Shown: positions 1-8,609 of the stretch, one piece after another | Numbering within the stretch: the stretch's first letter is position 1 | Layout: each line of letters begins with the position of its first letter | Origin: Nitrospira sp. UBA2082 | GTDB taxonomy: Bacteria; Nitrospirota; Nitrospiria; Nitrospirales; Nitrospiraceae | DNA length: 64,000 nt | Direction of reading: 5' to 3' | Assembly (NCBI GenBank): GCA_002331335.1 | Contig: DCZO01000015.1 | Location: forward strand, 36,004 to 100,003 | Notes under the pieces: generated by a model | Told to the model about the DNA's origin: nothing | Databases searched by the model: none | Seen by the model: only the letters and a program-made list of their open reading frames with translations | Translations under genes and position numbers: made by a program

Positions 1-1
1 G

Positions 2-979
2 TTGCGCGGCAACGCCATGTACGAAGGCTGTTATCTGCTAGGCACGTCGATCGCGCGCCCGCTCATCGCGCGCCGGCAGGCCGAGATCGCCTTGAAAGAA
101 GGAGCCGAGGCGGTGTCGCACGGCGCGACGGGCAAAGGCAACGACCAGGTGCGGTTCGAACTGACCTACACGGCGCTGGCGCCGGGTTTAACAATCATTG
201 CGCCCTGGCGCGAGTGGACGATGAAGTCTCGGCGCGAATTGATCGAGTACGCCGACCGGCACGGCATCCCGGTCACGGCGACGAAAGCCAAACCCTACAG
301 CATGGACTTGAACCTGTTCCATATCAGCTACGAAGGCGGCATTCTGGAAGACCCCTGGGAATCTCCGCCAGAGGAAATTTTCCAGATGACCGTTTCGCCG
401 GAAAAGGCGCCGGACAAGCCGCTGGAAGTCGAAATCGACTACGATGCGGGCAATCCCGTGGCCGTGGACGGCAAGAAGATGAGCCCGGCGGCACTGCTCG
501 CTCATCTCAACCGACTGGGCGGCGCGCACGGGATCGGCCGCGTCGATCTGGTCGAAAACCGCTACGTCGGCATGAAGTCGCGCGGCGTCTATGAGACGCC
601 GGGCGGGACCATTCTCCACGTTGCCCACCGGGGAATCGAATCCTTGACGATGGACCGCGAAGTGCTCCACTTCCGGGACAGTTTGATGCCGCGGTACGCG
701 GGCCTCGTCTACAACGGCTACTGGTTCAGCCCCGAACGCGAGATGGTGCAGACCGCGATTGATGCCGCGCAGAAAGACGTGAGCGGCACGGCCCGCGTGA
801 AGCTGTATAAAGGCAGTTGCACCCTGGCCGGCCGCAAGTCGAAGCAGTCGCTCTATCGCCTGGACATTGCCACGTTTGAAGAAGACGAAGTCTACAACCA
901 GAAGGACGCCGAAGGGTTCATCCGCCTGAACGGATTGCGATTGAAAATCAGAGCCCAGCGTCGGAAGGCCTCGTCCTGA
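2..979 (+). CDS. argG: argininosuccinate synthase, 3' part
   Basis: This is the C-terminal part of argininosuccinate synthase, which joins citrulline and aspartate using ATP in arginine synthesis. The reading frame is open at the window edge, so the 5' end is missing. About 325 of the family's usual 400 or so residues are present, and the missing part includes the N-terminal ATP-binding loop. The visible start of the fragment carries the typical NAMYEGCYLLGTSIARP block and then SHGATGKGNDQVRFEL, both strongly conserved around the citrulline/aspartate site. The stop overlaps the argH start (TGATG), so the two genes are translationally coupled. The apparent TTG at position 2 is only an in-frame codon and not the real start. 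Confidence 0.97.
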   Translation: MRGNAMYEGCYLLGTSIARPLIARRQAEIALKEGAEAVSHGATGKGNDQVRFELTYTALAPGLTIIAPWREWTMKSRRELIEYADRHGIPVTATKAKPYSMDLNLFHISYEGGILEDPWESPPEEIFQMTVSPEKAPDKPLEVEIDYDAGNPVAVDGKKMSPAALLAHLNRLGGAHGIGRVDLVENRYVGMKSRGVYETPGGTILHVAHRGIESLTMDREVLHFRDSLMPRYAGLVYNGYWFSPEREMVQTAIDAAQKDVSGTARVKLYKGSCTLAGRKSKQSLYRLDIATFEEDEVYNQKDAEGFIRLNGLRLKIRAQRRKASS

Positions 980-2391
980 TGGCACGCGCGCAACGGAACA
1001 CCCGGACAACAGCCCAGGCCGGCAAGGTCTGGGGAGGCCGATTTCGTGAGAACACGAACCGGCTCGTCGAAGCGTTCACCGTCTCGGTGGCCGTTGACCG
1101 GCGGCTCTACGCGCATGACATTCAAGGCAGCATTGCGCATTGCAAAACGCTCGAGAAAGCGCGCGTGCTGTCGCCCGGCGAGACACGTATCCTCGTGCGC
1201 GGACTCGACTTGGTCAGGACGGAGCTGGACCAGGGACGGTTCAAATTTAAGCCCCAGGATGAAGACATTCACATGGCAATCGAGCGGCGGTTGACGGAAC
1301 TGATCGGACCGTTGGGCGGCAAGCTCCACACAGGGCGTAGCCGAAACGACCAGGTCGCACTGGACATCCGGCTCTATCTCCGCGACCAGCTCGACCGGTT
1401 GACCGAGCAATGCACGGAACTGCAACGGGTGCTGCTCGCCCAGGCGAAGGACAATCTGACGATTGCCATGCCCGGCTACACCCACTTGCAACGCGCCCAG
1501 CCCGTCCTGTTCGCCCATCATCTCCTCGCCTATGTGGAGATGCTCGAGCGGGACAAGGGACGGCTCCGTGATACCCGAACCAGGCTCAACGTCATGCCGC
1601 TGGGATCAGGGGCCCTGGCCGGCACGAACTACCCGGTGGATCGGCGGTATACGGCAAAACTGCTGGGATTTCCCGCCGTGACGGCCAACAGCATGGATGC
1701 CGTGTCCGACCGCGACTTTATTGTGGAAACAGCCTCGGCCCTGTCGCTCATCATGATGCATCTGTCCCGGCTCAGTGAAGAATTGATCGTCTGGGCCTCG
1801 CAGGAATTCCAGTTTGTTGATCTGCCCGACGCCTTTTGCACCGGCAGCAGCATGATGCCGCAAAAAAAGAATCCCGATGTGCCCGAGTTGGTCCGCGGAA
1901 AGACCGGGCGGGTCTACGGACATTTGATCGGTCTGCTGACGACACTGAAAGCCCTCCCCTTGAGTTACAATCGAGACTTGCAGGAAGATAAGCCGGCGCT
2001 GTTCGATGCGCTCGACACGGTGACAACATCCCTGGGTGTCATGACGGAACTAATGCGGCGACTCACGGTCAACCGCGACGTGCTCGACCGCGCAGTGCAG
2101 AGCGGGGGGCTGCTCGCCACTGAATTGGCCGACTATTTGGTGGAACGGGGCGTGCCGTTTCGTGACGCCCACGGTATCACCGGACGACTCGTGCGGACGG
2201 CGCTGGATCAAGGGCGTGAGTTGGCGGACCTCTCATTGGAAGAGCTGCGATCGTGTTCCGATCGGATCGAGAAGGGAGTCTTCGCCCGATTGACCGTTTC
2301 GGCGGCAATCGACCGCAAACGGCAGATCGGGGGGACGGCGCGACGCCAAGTGGAGCAACGGATCAACGTACTGGACCGGTCGCTTCGATGA
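979..2391 (+). CDS. argH: argininosuccinate lyase
   Basis: This enzyme splits argininosuccinate into arginine and fumarate, the last step of arginine synthesis, and acts as a cytosolic tetramer. The 470-residue length is normal. The fumarase/aspartase superfamily signature GSSMMPQKKNPD lies at about residues 289-300, and the TGRSRNDQVALD block is near residue 117. The ATG overlaps the argG stop by one base. The stop overlaps the next ATG as ATGA, so argG, argH and the small lipoprotein gene read as one transcript leading into the lysine genes. The N-terminus has about 14 extra polar residues before the conserved KVWGGRF motif. Confidence 0.98.
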   Translation: MARAQRNTRTTAQAGKVWGGRFRENTNRLVEAFTVSVAVDRRLYAHDIQGSIAHCKTLEKARVLSPGETRILVRGLDLVRTELDQGRFKFKPQDEDIHMAIERRLTELIGPLGGKLHTGRSRNDQVALDIRLYLRDQLDRLTEQCTELQRVLLAQAKDNLTIAMPGYTHLQRAQPVLFAHHLLAYVEMLERDKGRLRDTRTRLNVMPLGSGALAGTNYPVDRRYTAKLLGFPAVTANSMDAVSDRDFIVETASALSLIMMHLSRLSEELIVWASQEFQFVDLPDAFCTGSSMMPQKKNPDVPELVRGKTGRVYGHLIGLLTTLKALPLSYNRDLQEDKPALFDALDTVTTSLGVMTELMRRLTVNRDVLDRAVQSGGLLATELADYLVERGVPFRDAHGITGRLVRTALDQGRELADLSLEELRSCSDRIEKGVFARLTVSAAIDRKRQIGGTARRQVEQRINVLDRSLR

Positions 2392-2624
2392 GAGGCCTCG
2401 CACTCCTCGCCGCGACAGGACTGCTGAGCGCATGCGGCGTGGTAGGAGCTCCGGTCGCCCCCGAGACCATCGGTCTTGCGCCGACAATCGAACAGCAGAA
2501 GAAAGAGCATGCAGCCCGCGAGGCGAACCAGCGCGATACTTCTGCTGAGGCTGAAGAACAAGATCCCGCGCTGTTGGGGCAGGATGAAAACTTGCCCCCG
2601 TTGCGGCCTGTCGGCACGAGATAA
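2388..2624 (+). CDS. small lipoprotein, LptM-like
   Basis: A 78-residue lipoprotein with a short hydrophobic signal and the lipobox LLSAC, so the mature protein would start at Cys17. The rest is a charged, Glu/Gln-rich, probably disordered tail. The start is taken at 2388, where ATGA overlaps the argH stop. The gene lies directly before lysA. In proteobacteria that place is held by LptM (YifL), a tiny lipoprotein that helps LptD mature in the LPS export translocon. The Cys-Gly-Val-x-Gly-x-Pro start after the lipobox resembles LptM (CGxKGPL). The assignment rests on context and this short motif only, and it could be an unrelated lipoprotein. Confidence 0.7.
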   Translation: MRGLALLAATGLLSACGVVGAPVAPETIGLAPTIEQQKKEHAAREANQRDTSAEAEEQDPALLGQDENLPPLRPVGTR

Positions 2625-2684
2625 TACCCGCTGCCCGTCGTCGGCAGCTAGCTACGTAGTTGGTGATTGAGCGAGGTAGATGCC

Positions 2685-3947
2685 ATGAACAATTTTGAAT
2701 ATCGCCACGGCGAATTGCATTGTGAAGATGTGCCGGTCAGCCGGATCGCGAAAGAGGTCGGCACCCCCTGTTACGTGTACAGCCATGCGACGCTCCTCCG
2801 CCATTTCCGGGCGTACGACAGCGCCTTCAAGAATATTCCCCACGTGATCGCCTTTGCGATGAAGGCCAATTCCAATCTGGCCGTCTTGCGTCTGATGGCG
2901 AAGGAAGGCAGTGGCGCGGATATCGTCTCGGGCGGCGAGCTGTTCCGAGCCCTGAAAGCGGGCGTGCCGGCTTCGAAAATCGTGTTCGCCGGCGTCGGCA
3001 AATCACCCGAGGAAATCCGTGATGCGCTGAAGGCCGACATCCTCATGTTCAACGTCGAATCGCCCGCGGAGATTCATGCCATCAACGATGTGGCCGCCTC
3101 GGTCGGCAAAAAAGCTCGGATCGCCTTGCGGATCAACCCGGACGTGGACCCCAAAACGCACCCCTACATCTCGACAGGAATGAAGAAGAGCAAGTTCGGT
3201 ATCGCGGCGGATCGCGCGCTGGAAGAATACAAAATGGCGTCCTCGCTGGGCCACACCGATGTTGTCGGTGTCCATGCCCACATCGGCTCACAACTGACGG
3301 ACGTGACTCCCTTCGTCGATTCGCTGAAGAAAGTCGTGGTCCTCATCGATACGCTGAAGGGTCAAGGTATTCACATCCGCTACCTGAACATCGGTGGCGG
3401 GCTCGGCATTACCTATTCTGAAGAAAAGCCGCCCCTGCCGCAGGAACTGGCTGACGCGATTTCGCCGCTCGTCAAAGATTTGGGCTTGACGCTGGTCATG
3501 GAGCCGGGCCGTGTGATCGTCGGAAACGCCGGTATTCTCGTGACCAAGGCGCTGTATGAGAAGGCCGGGGAAACCAAGCATTTCGTCATTGTCGACGCGG
3601 CCATGAACGACTTGATCCGCCCCAGCCTCTACGGCGCGTACCACGAAATCCGCCCCCTCAATGAAGAAGCGGCCCACCGGGCCAAGCGGCAAATGGATAT
3701 CGTCGGTCCGGTGTGCGAATCCGGGGATTTCTTGGCCAAAGATCGATCACTGGCGGCGGTGAAGCCTGGCGAGCTGCTGGCCGTGATGAGTGCGGGAGCG
3801 TACGGGTTCGTCATGTCCTCGAATTACAATTCCCGTCCCCGCGTGCCCGAAGTGTTGATCAGAGGTGGAGAGATCCACGTGATTCGCGAACGGGAAACCT
3901 ACGACGACTTGATCAAGGGCGAAACCATTCCGACATTTTTGAACTGA
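2685..3947 (+). CDS. lysA: diaminopimelate decarboxylase
   Basis: This PLP enzyme decarboxylates meso-diaminopimelate to lysine. The 420-residue length is typical. The PLP lysine lies in FAMKANSN at about residue 60. The HIGSQ motif, the glycine-rich phosphate-binding NIGGGLGI and the EPGR motif are all visible, and CESGDFLAKDR gives the active-site cysteine from the second subunit. I start at ATG 2685 because GAGGT sits seven bases upstream; an upstream in-frame TTG at 2667 has no support. The dapA start follows after 10 bases. With dapA and dapB here and dapL at 17.7-18.8 kb, the lysine route through LL-DAP aminotransferase is largely covered. Confidence 0.98.
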   Translation: MNNFEYRHGELHCEDVPVSRIAKEVGTPCYVYSHATLLRHFRAYDSAFKNIPHVIAFAMKANSNLAVLRLMAKEGSGADIVSGGELFRALKAGVPASKIVFAGVGKSPEEIRDALKADILMFNVESPAEIHAINDVAASVGKKARIALRINPDVDPKTHPYISTGMKKSKFGIAADRALEEYKMASSLGHTDVVGVHAHIGSQLTDVTPFVDSLKKVVVLIDTLKGQGIHIRYLNIGGGLGITYSEEKPPLPQELADAISPLVKDLGLTLVMEPGRVIVGNAGILVTKALYEKAGETKHFVIVDAAMNDLIRPSLYGAYHEIRPLNEEAAHRAKRQMDIVGPVCESGDFLAKDRSLAAVKPGELLAVMSAGAYGFVMSSNYNSRPRVPEVLIRGGEIHVIRERETYDDLIKGETIPTFLN

Positions 3948-3957
3948 GAGGCGCCGG

Positions 3958-4830
3958 ATGTTCACGGGTTCATTGGTCGCCATCGTCACTCCGTTTCGGA
4001 AGGGGAAGGTCGACGAGCGGGCGTTGGCGGACCTCATCGAGTGGCAGATCGCCAAAGGCACAAACGGAATCGTCCCCTGCGGCACCACAGGCGAATCGGC
4101 CACTCTGTCCCACGACGAGCACAATCGGGTCATTGAGCTGACCGTAGAGGTGGTAAACCGGCGCGTACCGGTGATCGCCGGCACCGGTTCGAACAGTACC
4201 GAGGAGGCCATTGCCCTTACGAAGCACGCGAAGCAGGCCGGAGCGGACGGCGCGTTGCTGATCACGCCCTACTACAACAAACCCACCCAGGAGGGGCTCT
4301 ACCGTCACTACAAGGCGGTGGCGGAAGCCGTTGATCTGCCGCTGGTGCTGTACAACATTCCTGGGCGGACCGGTGTCAACATGCTGCCGGCGACGATCGC
4401 CAGGCTCGCGGCGATCACAACCATCGTCGGCGTCAAAGAAGGCAGCGGTTCGGTGCAACAAGCGTCGGATATCGTTCAGCTGTGCGGAGACCGGCTGACC
4501 GTGTTGGCCGGCGATGACTCCTTGACGCTGCCGATGATGGCAGTCGGAGGCCAAGGCGTCATTACCGTGACCGCCAACATCGTGCCGGCCGAAATGGCCG
4601 GACTCGTGAAGGCCTTTGCCGACGGAAGGGTTGCCGACGCTCGGCGGATTCACTTCAACCTGTCGCCGTTGTTTGCAGCACTGTTTTTTGAAACCAATCC
4701 GATTCCCGTGAAAGAAGCGCTGGGGATGATGGGTAAGATCGACCCCGAATTGCGCTTGCCGCTCTGCCCGATGGCCCAGGATACGCGCGGGAAATTAACT
4801 CGCGCTTTGAAGGATGCCGGCTTGATCTGA
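3958..4830 (+). CDS. dapA: 4-hydroxy-tetrahydrodipicolinate synthase
   Basis: DapA condenses pyruvate with aspartate semialdehyde, the first committed step to diaminopimelate and lysine. At 290 residues it is a standard TIM-barrel aldolase. The Schiff-base lysine is Lys160 in GVKEGSG, the GTTGES substrate loop is near residue 43, and the tyrosines of PYYNKP lie near residue 103. A GAGAGG ribosome site precedes the ATG. It sits between lysA and dapB, with short gaps on both sides, so it is probably transcribed with them. Confidence 0.98.
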   Translation: MFTGSLVAIVTPFRKGKVDERALADLIEWQIAKGTNGIVPCGTTGESATLSHDEHNRVIELTVEVVNRRVPVIAGTGSNSTEEAIALTKHAKQAGADGALLITPYYNKPTQEGLYRHYKAVAEAVDLPLVLYNIPGRTGVNMLPATIARLAAITTIVGVKEGSGSVQQASDIVQLCGDRLTVLAGDDSLTLPMMAVGGQGVITVTANIVPAEMAGLVKAFADGRVADARRIHFNLSPLFAALFFETNPIPVKEALGMMGKIDPELRLPLCPMAQDTRGKLTRALKDAGLI

Positions 4831-4860
4831 TTCCGAACACACGCCACGGAGATGGATCCC

Positions 4861-5664
4861 ATGATCAAAGTCATTGTCGCAGGGGCCGCCGGACGCATGG
4901 GCTGCCGATTGGTGGCGCTGATCCGTGATTCCACGGCGCTGACCCTCTCCGGCGCAGTGGAAGGCAAGGGCCATCACGTGCTCGGTGAGGATGCAGGCGA
5001 AACGGCCGGCTGCGGCCGTTCCGGCGTGCCGATTACCGATGACCTCTCAGCCCTGCTCGATCGGGCCGAAGTGGTGATCGACTTCTCGTCGCCGGCCGCG
5101 ACACTCGAACATCTCCGCGCCGTGGTGCAGCACCGGCGGGCCATGGTGATCGGGACGACCGGGTTTGAGGGGGCGCAGCTGGAGGAGCTCAAATCCTTGG
5201 CGAAGCACGTGCCTTGCGTCTTTTCCCCAAACATGAGCGTCGGCGTGAATCTGATCTACAAAGTCATCAGTGAGATGGCCAAGACGCTCGGGGATGAGTA
5301 CGACATCGAAGTCATCGAAGCCCATCACCGGTTGAAGAAAGATGCCCCCAGCGGCACAGCCCTCAAGATCGCCGAAGTCCTCGCACGTGCGGTGAACCGT
5401 GACCTCAATCAAGTCGGGGTGTATGCGCGTAAAGGGTTGATCGGGGAACGGAAGCAAAAAGAAATCGGAATTCAGACTATCCGCGCCGGCGACATTGTCG
5501 GCGACCACACAATCCTGTTCGGCGGGATGGGCGAGCGAATCGAGGTGACGCATCGGGCCAGCAGTCGCGACACCTTCGCCCGTGGCGCCCTCCGTGCGGC
5601 ACGGTGGGTCGTCAGACAGCCCCACGGCCTCTACGACATGATGGACGTGTTAGGCCTGAGGTAA
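4861..5664 (+). CDS. dapB: 4-hydroxy-tetrahydrodipicolinate reductase
   Basis: DapB reduces the DapA product with NAD(P)H to tetrahydrodipicolinate, the substrate for DapL. The protein is 267 residues. It begins with the Rossmann motif VAGAAGRMG and carries the family signature EAHHRLKKDAPSGTA with the catalytic His and Lys. I prefer ATG 4861, because GGAG at 4848-4851 gives nine bases of spacing. The upstream in-frame ATG at 4852 abuts that GGAG with no spacing. It is the last gene of the arg/lys cluster. Confidence 0.97.
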   Translation: MIKVIVAGAAGRMGCRLVALIRDSTALTLSGAVEGKGHHVLGEDAGETAGCGRSGVPITDDLSALLDRAEVVIDFSSPAATLEHLRAVVQHRRAMVIGTTGFEGAQLEELKSLAKHVPCVFSPNMSVGVNLIYKVISEMAKTLGDEYDIEVIEAHHRLKKDAPSGTALKIAEVLARAVNRDLNQVGVYARKGLIGERKQKEIGIQTIRAGDIVGDHTILFGGMGERIEVTHRASSRDTFARGALRAARWVVRQPHGLYDMMDVLGLR

Positions 5665-5860
5665 CCATCTGCGGTCGCTGCTGCGTGAACAGCTCCCCCT
5701 CGGACCTCTTGCTGATGCTGCTGAAACTTCATCCCTCTTTGGACAAGACCCGCATCCGGTGACCGGACCGACTCTTCCTGTTCGGGATAGTGTGGCGTGG
5801 GATCTCGAAGCGGTGTTCCGCTTCTCGCAGATCAACAGCTGTGGTTGGCTATCCAGCGGG

Positions 5861-6013
5861 TCAATGTCGAGCCGTGATGGGACGAGGTTCTTGGTCTGCT
5901 GCTTTCCGGCGACCACAATTCAAACACGCGAACACCGTGATCGCAAGTCCAGCATCCAAATCCACCGCCCTCTCCGGTAACATCGCGCCGTGGCATTTAT
6001 CACATGTCTTCAT
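5861..6013 (-). CDS. small zinc-ribbon protein
   Basis: A 50-residue protein with two CxxC pairs, CDKCHG near residue 4 and CLNCGR near residue 34, which would bind one zinc ion in a ribbon. The chosen ATG gives a protein starting just before the first CxxC. The frame stays open upstream, but that extension shows no conserved look. It is transcribed toward dapB and away from the YHS-like gene. No function can be assigned; such tiny ribbons may bind nucleic acid or proteins. Confidence 0.55.
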   Translation of the reverse strand: MKTCDKCHGAMLPERAVDLDAGLAITVFACLNCGRRKAADQEPRPITARH

Positions 6014-6220
6014 GGGCGGGACTGTATCATTTTCTCGAAGAAGAGAATATCCTCCTGAAGTACTGGATTGACATGCGAAAGTGTTCCCGTATCCGCCTAG
6101 TGCCACTGGTCCCTTTGGGTATGCGGGGTTACGTATTCCCATGACAGAGAAACGGTCGGTCCCGCTTGACAGGTCTCACCCCCTCCCATAGGATTGTGGC
6201 TATCTACATGACGATCCACA

Positions 6221-6475
6221 ATGTATAGGCTTCTGCTCATTACCGCGCTGCTCGTTGTGCTGTACTTCTTGCTACGGCAGGCGGTTCGAGGACTCAGAAA
6301 CAAAGACGTGGGGGATCGGGGAACATCTCTAGATCAAGACCAGATGGTTGAAGACCCGGTTTGCCATACGTTCGTACCACGGCGAAACGCGGTGATCGAG
6401 ACGGTCAGCGGCCAGACCCATTGTTTCTGCAGCAAGCAATGTGCAGCCGCATTTCAGAACCGACAAGCCGGTTAG
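6221..6475 (+). CDS. membrane-anchored YHS/TRASH-like metal-binding protein
   Basis: An 84-residue protein with an N-terminal membrane segment (residues 3-18) followed by a small domain of the PP0621/YHS type: DPVCHTFVPRRNAV near residue 46 and HCFCSKQCAAAF near residue 67. The spaced cysteines suggest metal binding outside or beside the inner membrane. The role is unknown; metal sensing or trafficking is an inference. Its stop overlaps the end of the converging lipoprotein gene by four bases. Confidence 0.8.
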   Translation: MYRLLLITALLVVLYFLLRQAVRGLRNKDVGDRGTSLDQDQMVEDPVCHTFVPRRNAVIETVSGQTHCFCSKQCAAAFQNRQAG

Positions 6476-6783
6476 CAGCCGGAATAACTATAGTCGGACA
6501 GCTTGTCTTCCTTGTCGAACTTCAGTGTGATTTGGCATTGATTTGGGGAGAAGTTGAACAGCGGCGGGCCGGATTTCCCTCCGGCGATGCGATAGTAAGT
6601 CCAGGTCTCACCGCCGAAGAAGCGCGACGATTTACCGTCTGGAGTGCCCCAATTCTTTTCAAACCAGGCCTTGTCTTTTCCTTGCAGCTCGGCCGGTTTG
6701 AGTGACGCTTCCAGGTACGGGTTGCCGCCTCCGCAGGCGGTCAGCAAGAGGACCAGGGACAAGAGCCACGCATATCGTCGCAT
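6472..6783 (-). CDS. small lipoprotein, unknown function
   Basis: A 103-residue protein with a clear lipoprotein signal ending in LLTAC (Cys17), preceded by a GGGAG ribosome site. The mature part has a short FEKNWGTPDGKSS segment followed by WTYYRIAGG. This recalls the small SmpA/BamE-like folds in which a 'GxPxx' turn precedes aromatic strands, but the match is too weak for a name. Two cysteines near the C-terminus could form a disulfide. It converges with the YHS-like gene. Confidence 0.8.
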   Translation of the reverse strand: MRRYAWLLSLVLLLTACGGGNPYLEASLKPAELQGKDKAWFEKNWGTPDGKSSRFFGGETWTYYRIAGGKSGPPLFNFSPNQCQITLKFDKEDKLSDYSYSGC

Positions 6784-6961
6784 CGTACAATCTCCCGCTG
6801 TGTAATGCCTTGGAGGGACGACGAAATTGTATCCCCGGCTCGGAGGCCTGTCAAACCGTCAAACAGACCGATTGCGATCGAATTGAGTTCTTCTTACGAT
6901 GACCGATAACGAATTGACCGCATGTAAAACCGCATTGGACATGACATGAAAGGAGCCGACG

Positions 6962-7609
6962 ATGAAGTTTTTTCTTGATACGGCCAACGTGAAGGAAATT
7001 TACGAAGCCGCCAGTTTCGGCATCTTGGACGGCGTGACCACGAATCCCTCGCTGGTGGTCAAGGAAGGCCGCAGCTTTAAGGAAATGCTCCAGGAGATCT
7101 GCAAGATCGTGGACGGCCCGATCAGTGCCGAAGTCGTCAGTGTGGAAGCGGACGCCATGGTCAAGGAAGGCCGGGAACTCGCCAAGATCCACAAGAACAT
7201 CGTGGTCAAATGTCCGCTGATTCCGGAAGGCATCAAAGCGACGAGTAAACTCTCCGCGGAAGGGATTCGCGTGAACGTGACACTCTGCTTTTCCCCAACG
7301 CAAGCCCTTCTTGCCGCCAAGGCCGGCGCCTGGTGCGTCTCGCCGTTTATCGGCCGGTTGGACGACGTCAGCTCGGACGGCATGGCGCTGATTCGTCAGA
7401 TCGTCACAATCTACAAGAACTACGATTACAAAACGTTGGTCCTGGTGGCCAGCGTCCGCCATCCACAGCATGTGGTGGAGTCAGCGCTGGCAGGTGGCCA
7501 CATTTCCACGATGCCTTACAGCGTGTTCCAGTCACTCTTCAAGCACCCGCTGACCGACGCCGGCTTGAAGAAATTTCTCGAAGACTGGAAGGCAAAAGGG
7601 CAGCAGTAA
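6962..7609 (+). CDS. tal: transaldolase, TalC/fructose-6-phosphate aldolase type
   Basis: A 215-residue protein of the short transaldolase subfamily, which moves dihydroxyacetone units between sugar phosphates in the non-oxidative pentose phosphate pathway. It starts with the signature KFFLDTANVKEI and has DGVTTNPSLV near residue 24. The Schiff-base lysine is Lys83 in VVKCPLIPEG. A strong AAAGGAG lies eight bases before ATG. Sequence alone does not separate true transaldolase from fructose-6-phosphate aldolase activity, but transaldolase is the usual role of this type in autotrophs. Confidence 0.93.
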   Translation: MKFFLDTANVKEIYEAASFGILDGVTTNPSLVVKEGRSFKEMLQEICKIVDGPISAEVVSVEADAMVKEGRELAKIHKNIVVKCPLIPEGIKATSKLSAEGIRVNVTLCFSPTQALLAAKAGAWCVSPFIGRLDDVSSDGMALIRQIVTIYKNYDYKTLVLVASVRHPQHVVESALAGGHISTMPYSVFQSLFKHPLTDAGLKKFLEDWKAKGQQ

Positions 7610-7621
7610 AACTCGCAGATT

Positions 7622-7733
7622 CGAGTCGGGTGATCCCCTGTGCTCGCCGAGTGCGCACGCAAGATTGATCCGAACCGAGATCGAAGCGGGCGGTGCTCGC
7701 TCAATGCGCGCAATTCAGGGACCACCCGACTCG
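7622..7733. repeat. long interrupted inverted repeat downstream of tal
   Basis: The arm at 7622-7640 is the near-perfect reverse complement of 7716-7733 (one base missing and one mismatch), separated by 75 bases. Inside, two GTGCTCGC-like words are repeated directly. The element lies between the convergent transaldolase and uracil-DNA glycosylase genes. It could be a terminator stem in RNA or a small non-autonomous element. No poly-T run follows, so a classical intrinsic terminator is unlikely. Confidence 0.55.
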
Positions 7734-7808
7734 CCTCCGCTCCAGAAAATAGAAAATGGAATGGAGAACGACTTCTTTGCCGTGCGCCACCGGACCCATT
7801 GCTTGTCT

Positions 7809-8495
7809 CTATTCCCCGTCAATAATCTTCCGGGCTTTTCGGAACACCGAGTGGAACATTGGACGAGTGAGAAAGCCTGTCTGGGTATTTCGCTGGCTGG
7901 GGTGGTACGACCCAATGAGGGTAATGCCCCATGGTAGGCGATACACCTTTTCGTGGCCGAACTTGGGAACAGGTACAGGAATCGTGTGGCCGAGGTCTCG
8001 GCAGGCTTTCAGATAATGATCGAAGGCGATCTTTCCCAATGCAATGACCACCTGTACACGCTTGAGCGTCTGAAACTCACCCACTAAATAGGGCCGGCAG
8101 GCGTCAAACTCGTTCGGCAACGGCTTGTTGTCCGGCGGAGCGCAACGCACGACCGGCGCGATGTAGCAGTTGATCACGCGCAGACCGTCATCCTTGTGAG
8201 TCGAGATCGGCTGATTGGCGAAACCGAAGGCATGCAGCGCTGCATACAGCCAGTCGCCGCTGCGGTCGCCCGTAAAGACACGCCCGGTTCGATTGCCGCC
8301 ATGGGCGGCCGGCGCCAGCCCCACGATAAACAAGCGTGCCTGCGGGTCGCCAAAGCCAGGGACGGGACGACCCCAGTAGGTCCAATCCTTAAACTGACGC
8401 CGTTTCGTTTGCGCGACCTTGTGCCGATAGGTTACCAACCTCGGACAGGCCACGCAATTCGTGATGGTATCGTTCAACACGGCCAGTGTCTTCAT
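7809..8495 (-). CDS. uracil-DNA glycosylase, family 5 (UDGb-like)
   Basis: A 228-residue base-excision repair enzyme that removes uracil, and often other deaminated bases, from DNA. The family 5 motif GLAPAAHGGNRTGRVFTGD lies near residue 75, and the second motif SYHPSQRNTQTG is near residue 194. Four cysteines (CVACPRL, CYIAPVVRC) probably hold an iron-sulfur cluster as in families 4 and 5. I chose ATG 8495, which gives a normal N-terminus; the upstream extension looks unrelated. It is divergent from the transglycosylase gene. Confidence 0.9.
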   Translation of the reverse strand: MKTLAVLNDTITNCVACPRLVTYRHKVAQTKRRQFKDWTYWGRPVPGFGDPQARLFIVGLAPAAHGGNRTGRVFTGDRSGDWLYAALHAFGFANQPISTHKDDGLRVINCYIAPVVRCAPPDNKPLPNEFDACRPYLVGEFQTLKRVQVVIALGKIAFDHYLKACRDLGHTIPVPVPKFGHEKVYRLPWGITLIGSYHPSQRNTQTGFLTRPMFHSVFRKARKIIDGE

Positions 8496-8609
8496 GCGCG
8501 GCAGTGTACCATGAACGGGAACGTCATTCCGCTTGCCGGTCGCTTGGTCCGCTGCTAGCATGAGCGATCGTGAACGCGTCTGCTATGCTTATACTCAAGG
8601 AGTTGCTGA

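Noticed and set aside
188..1009. 273-residue open frame antisense to argG
   Set aside because: It is the third-position shadow of a strongly conserved gene in GC-rich DNA; no ribosome site and no recognisable domain.
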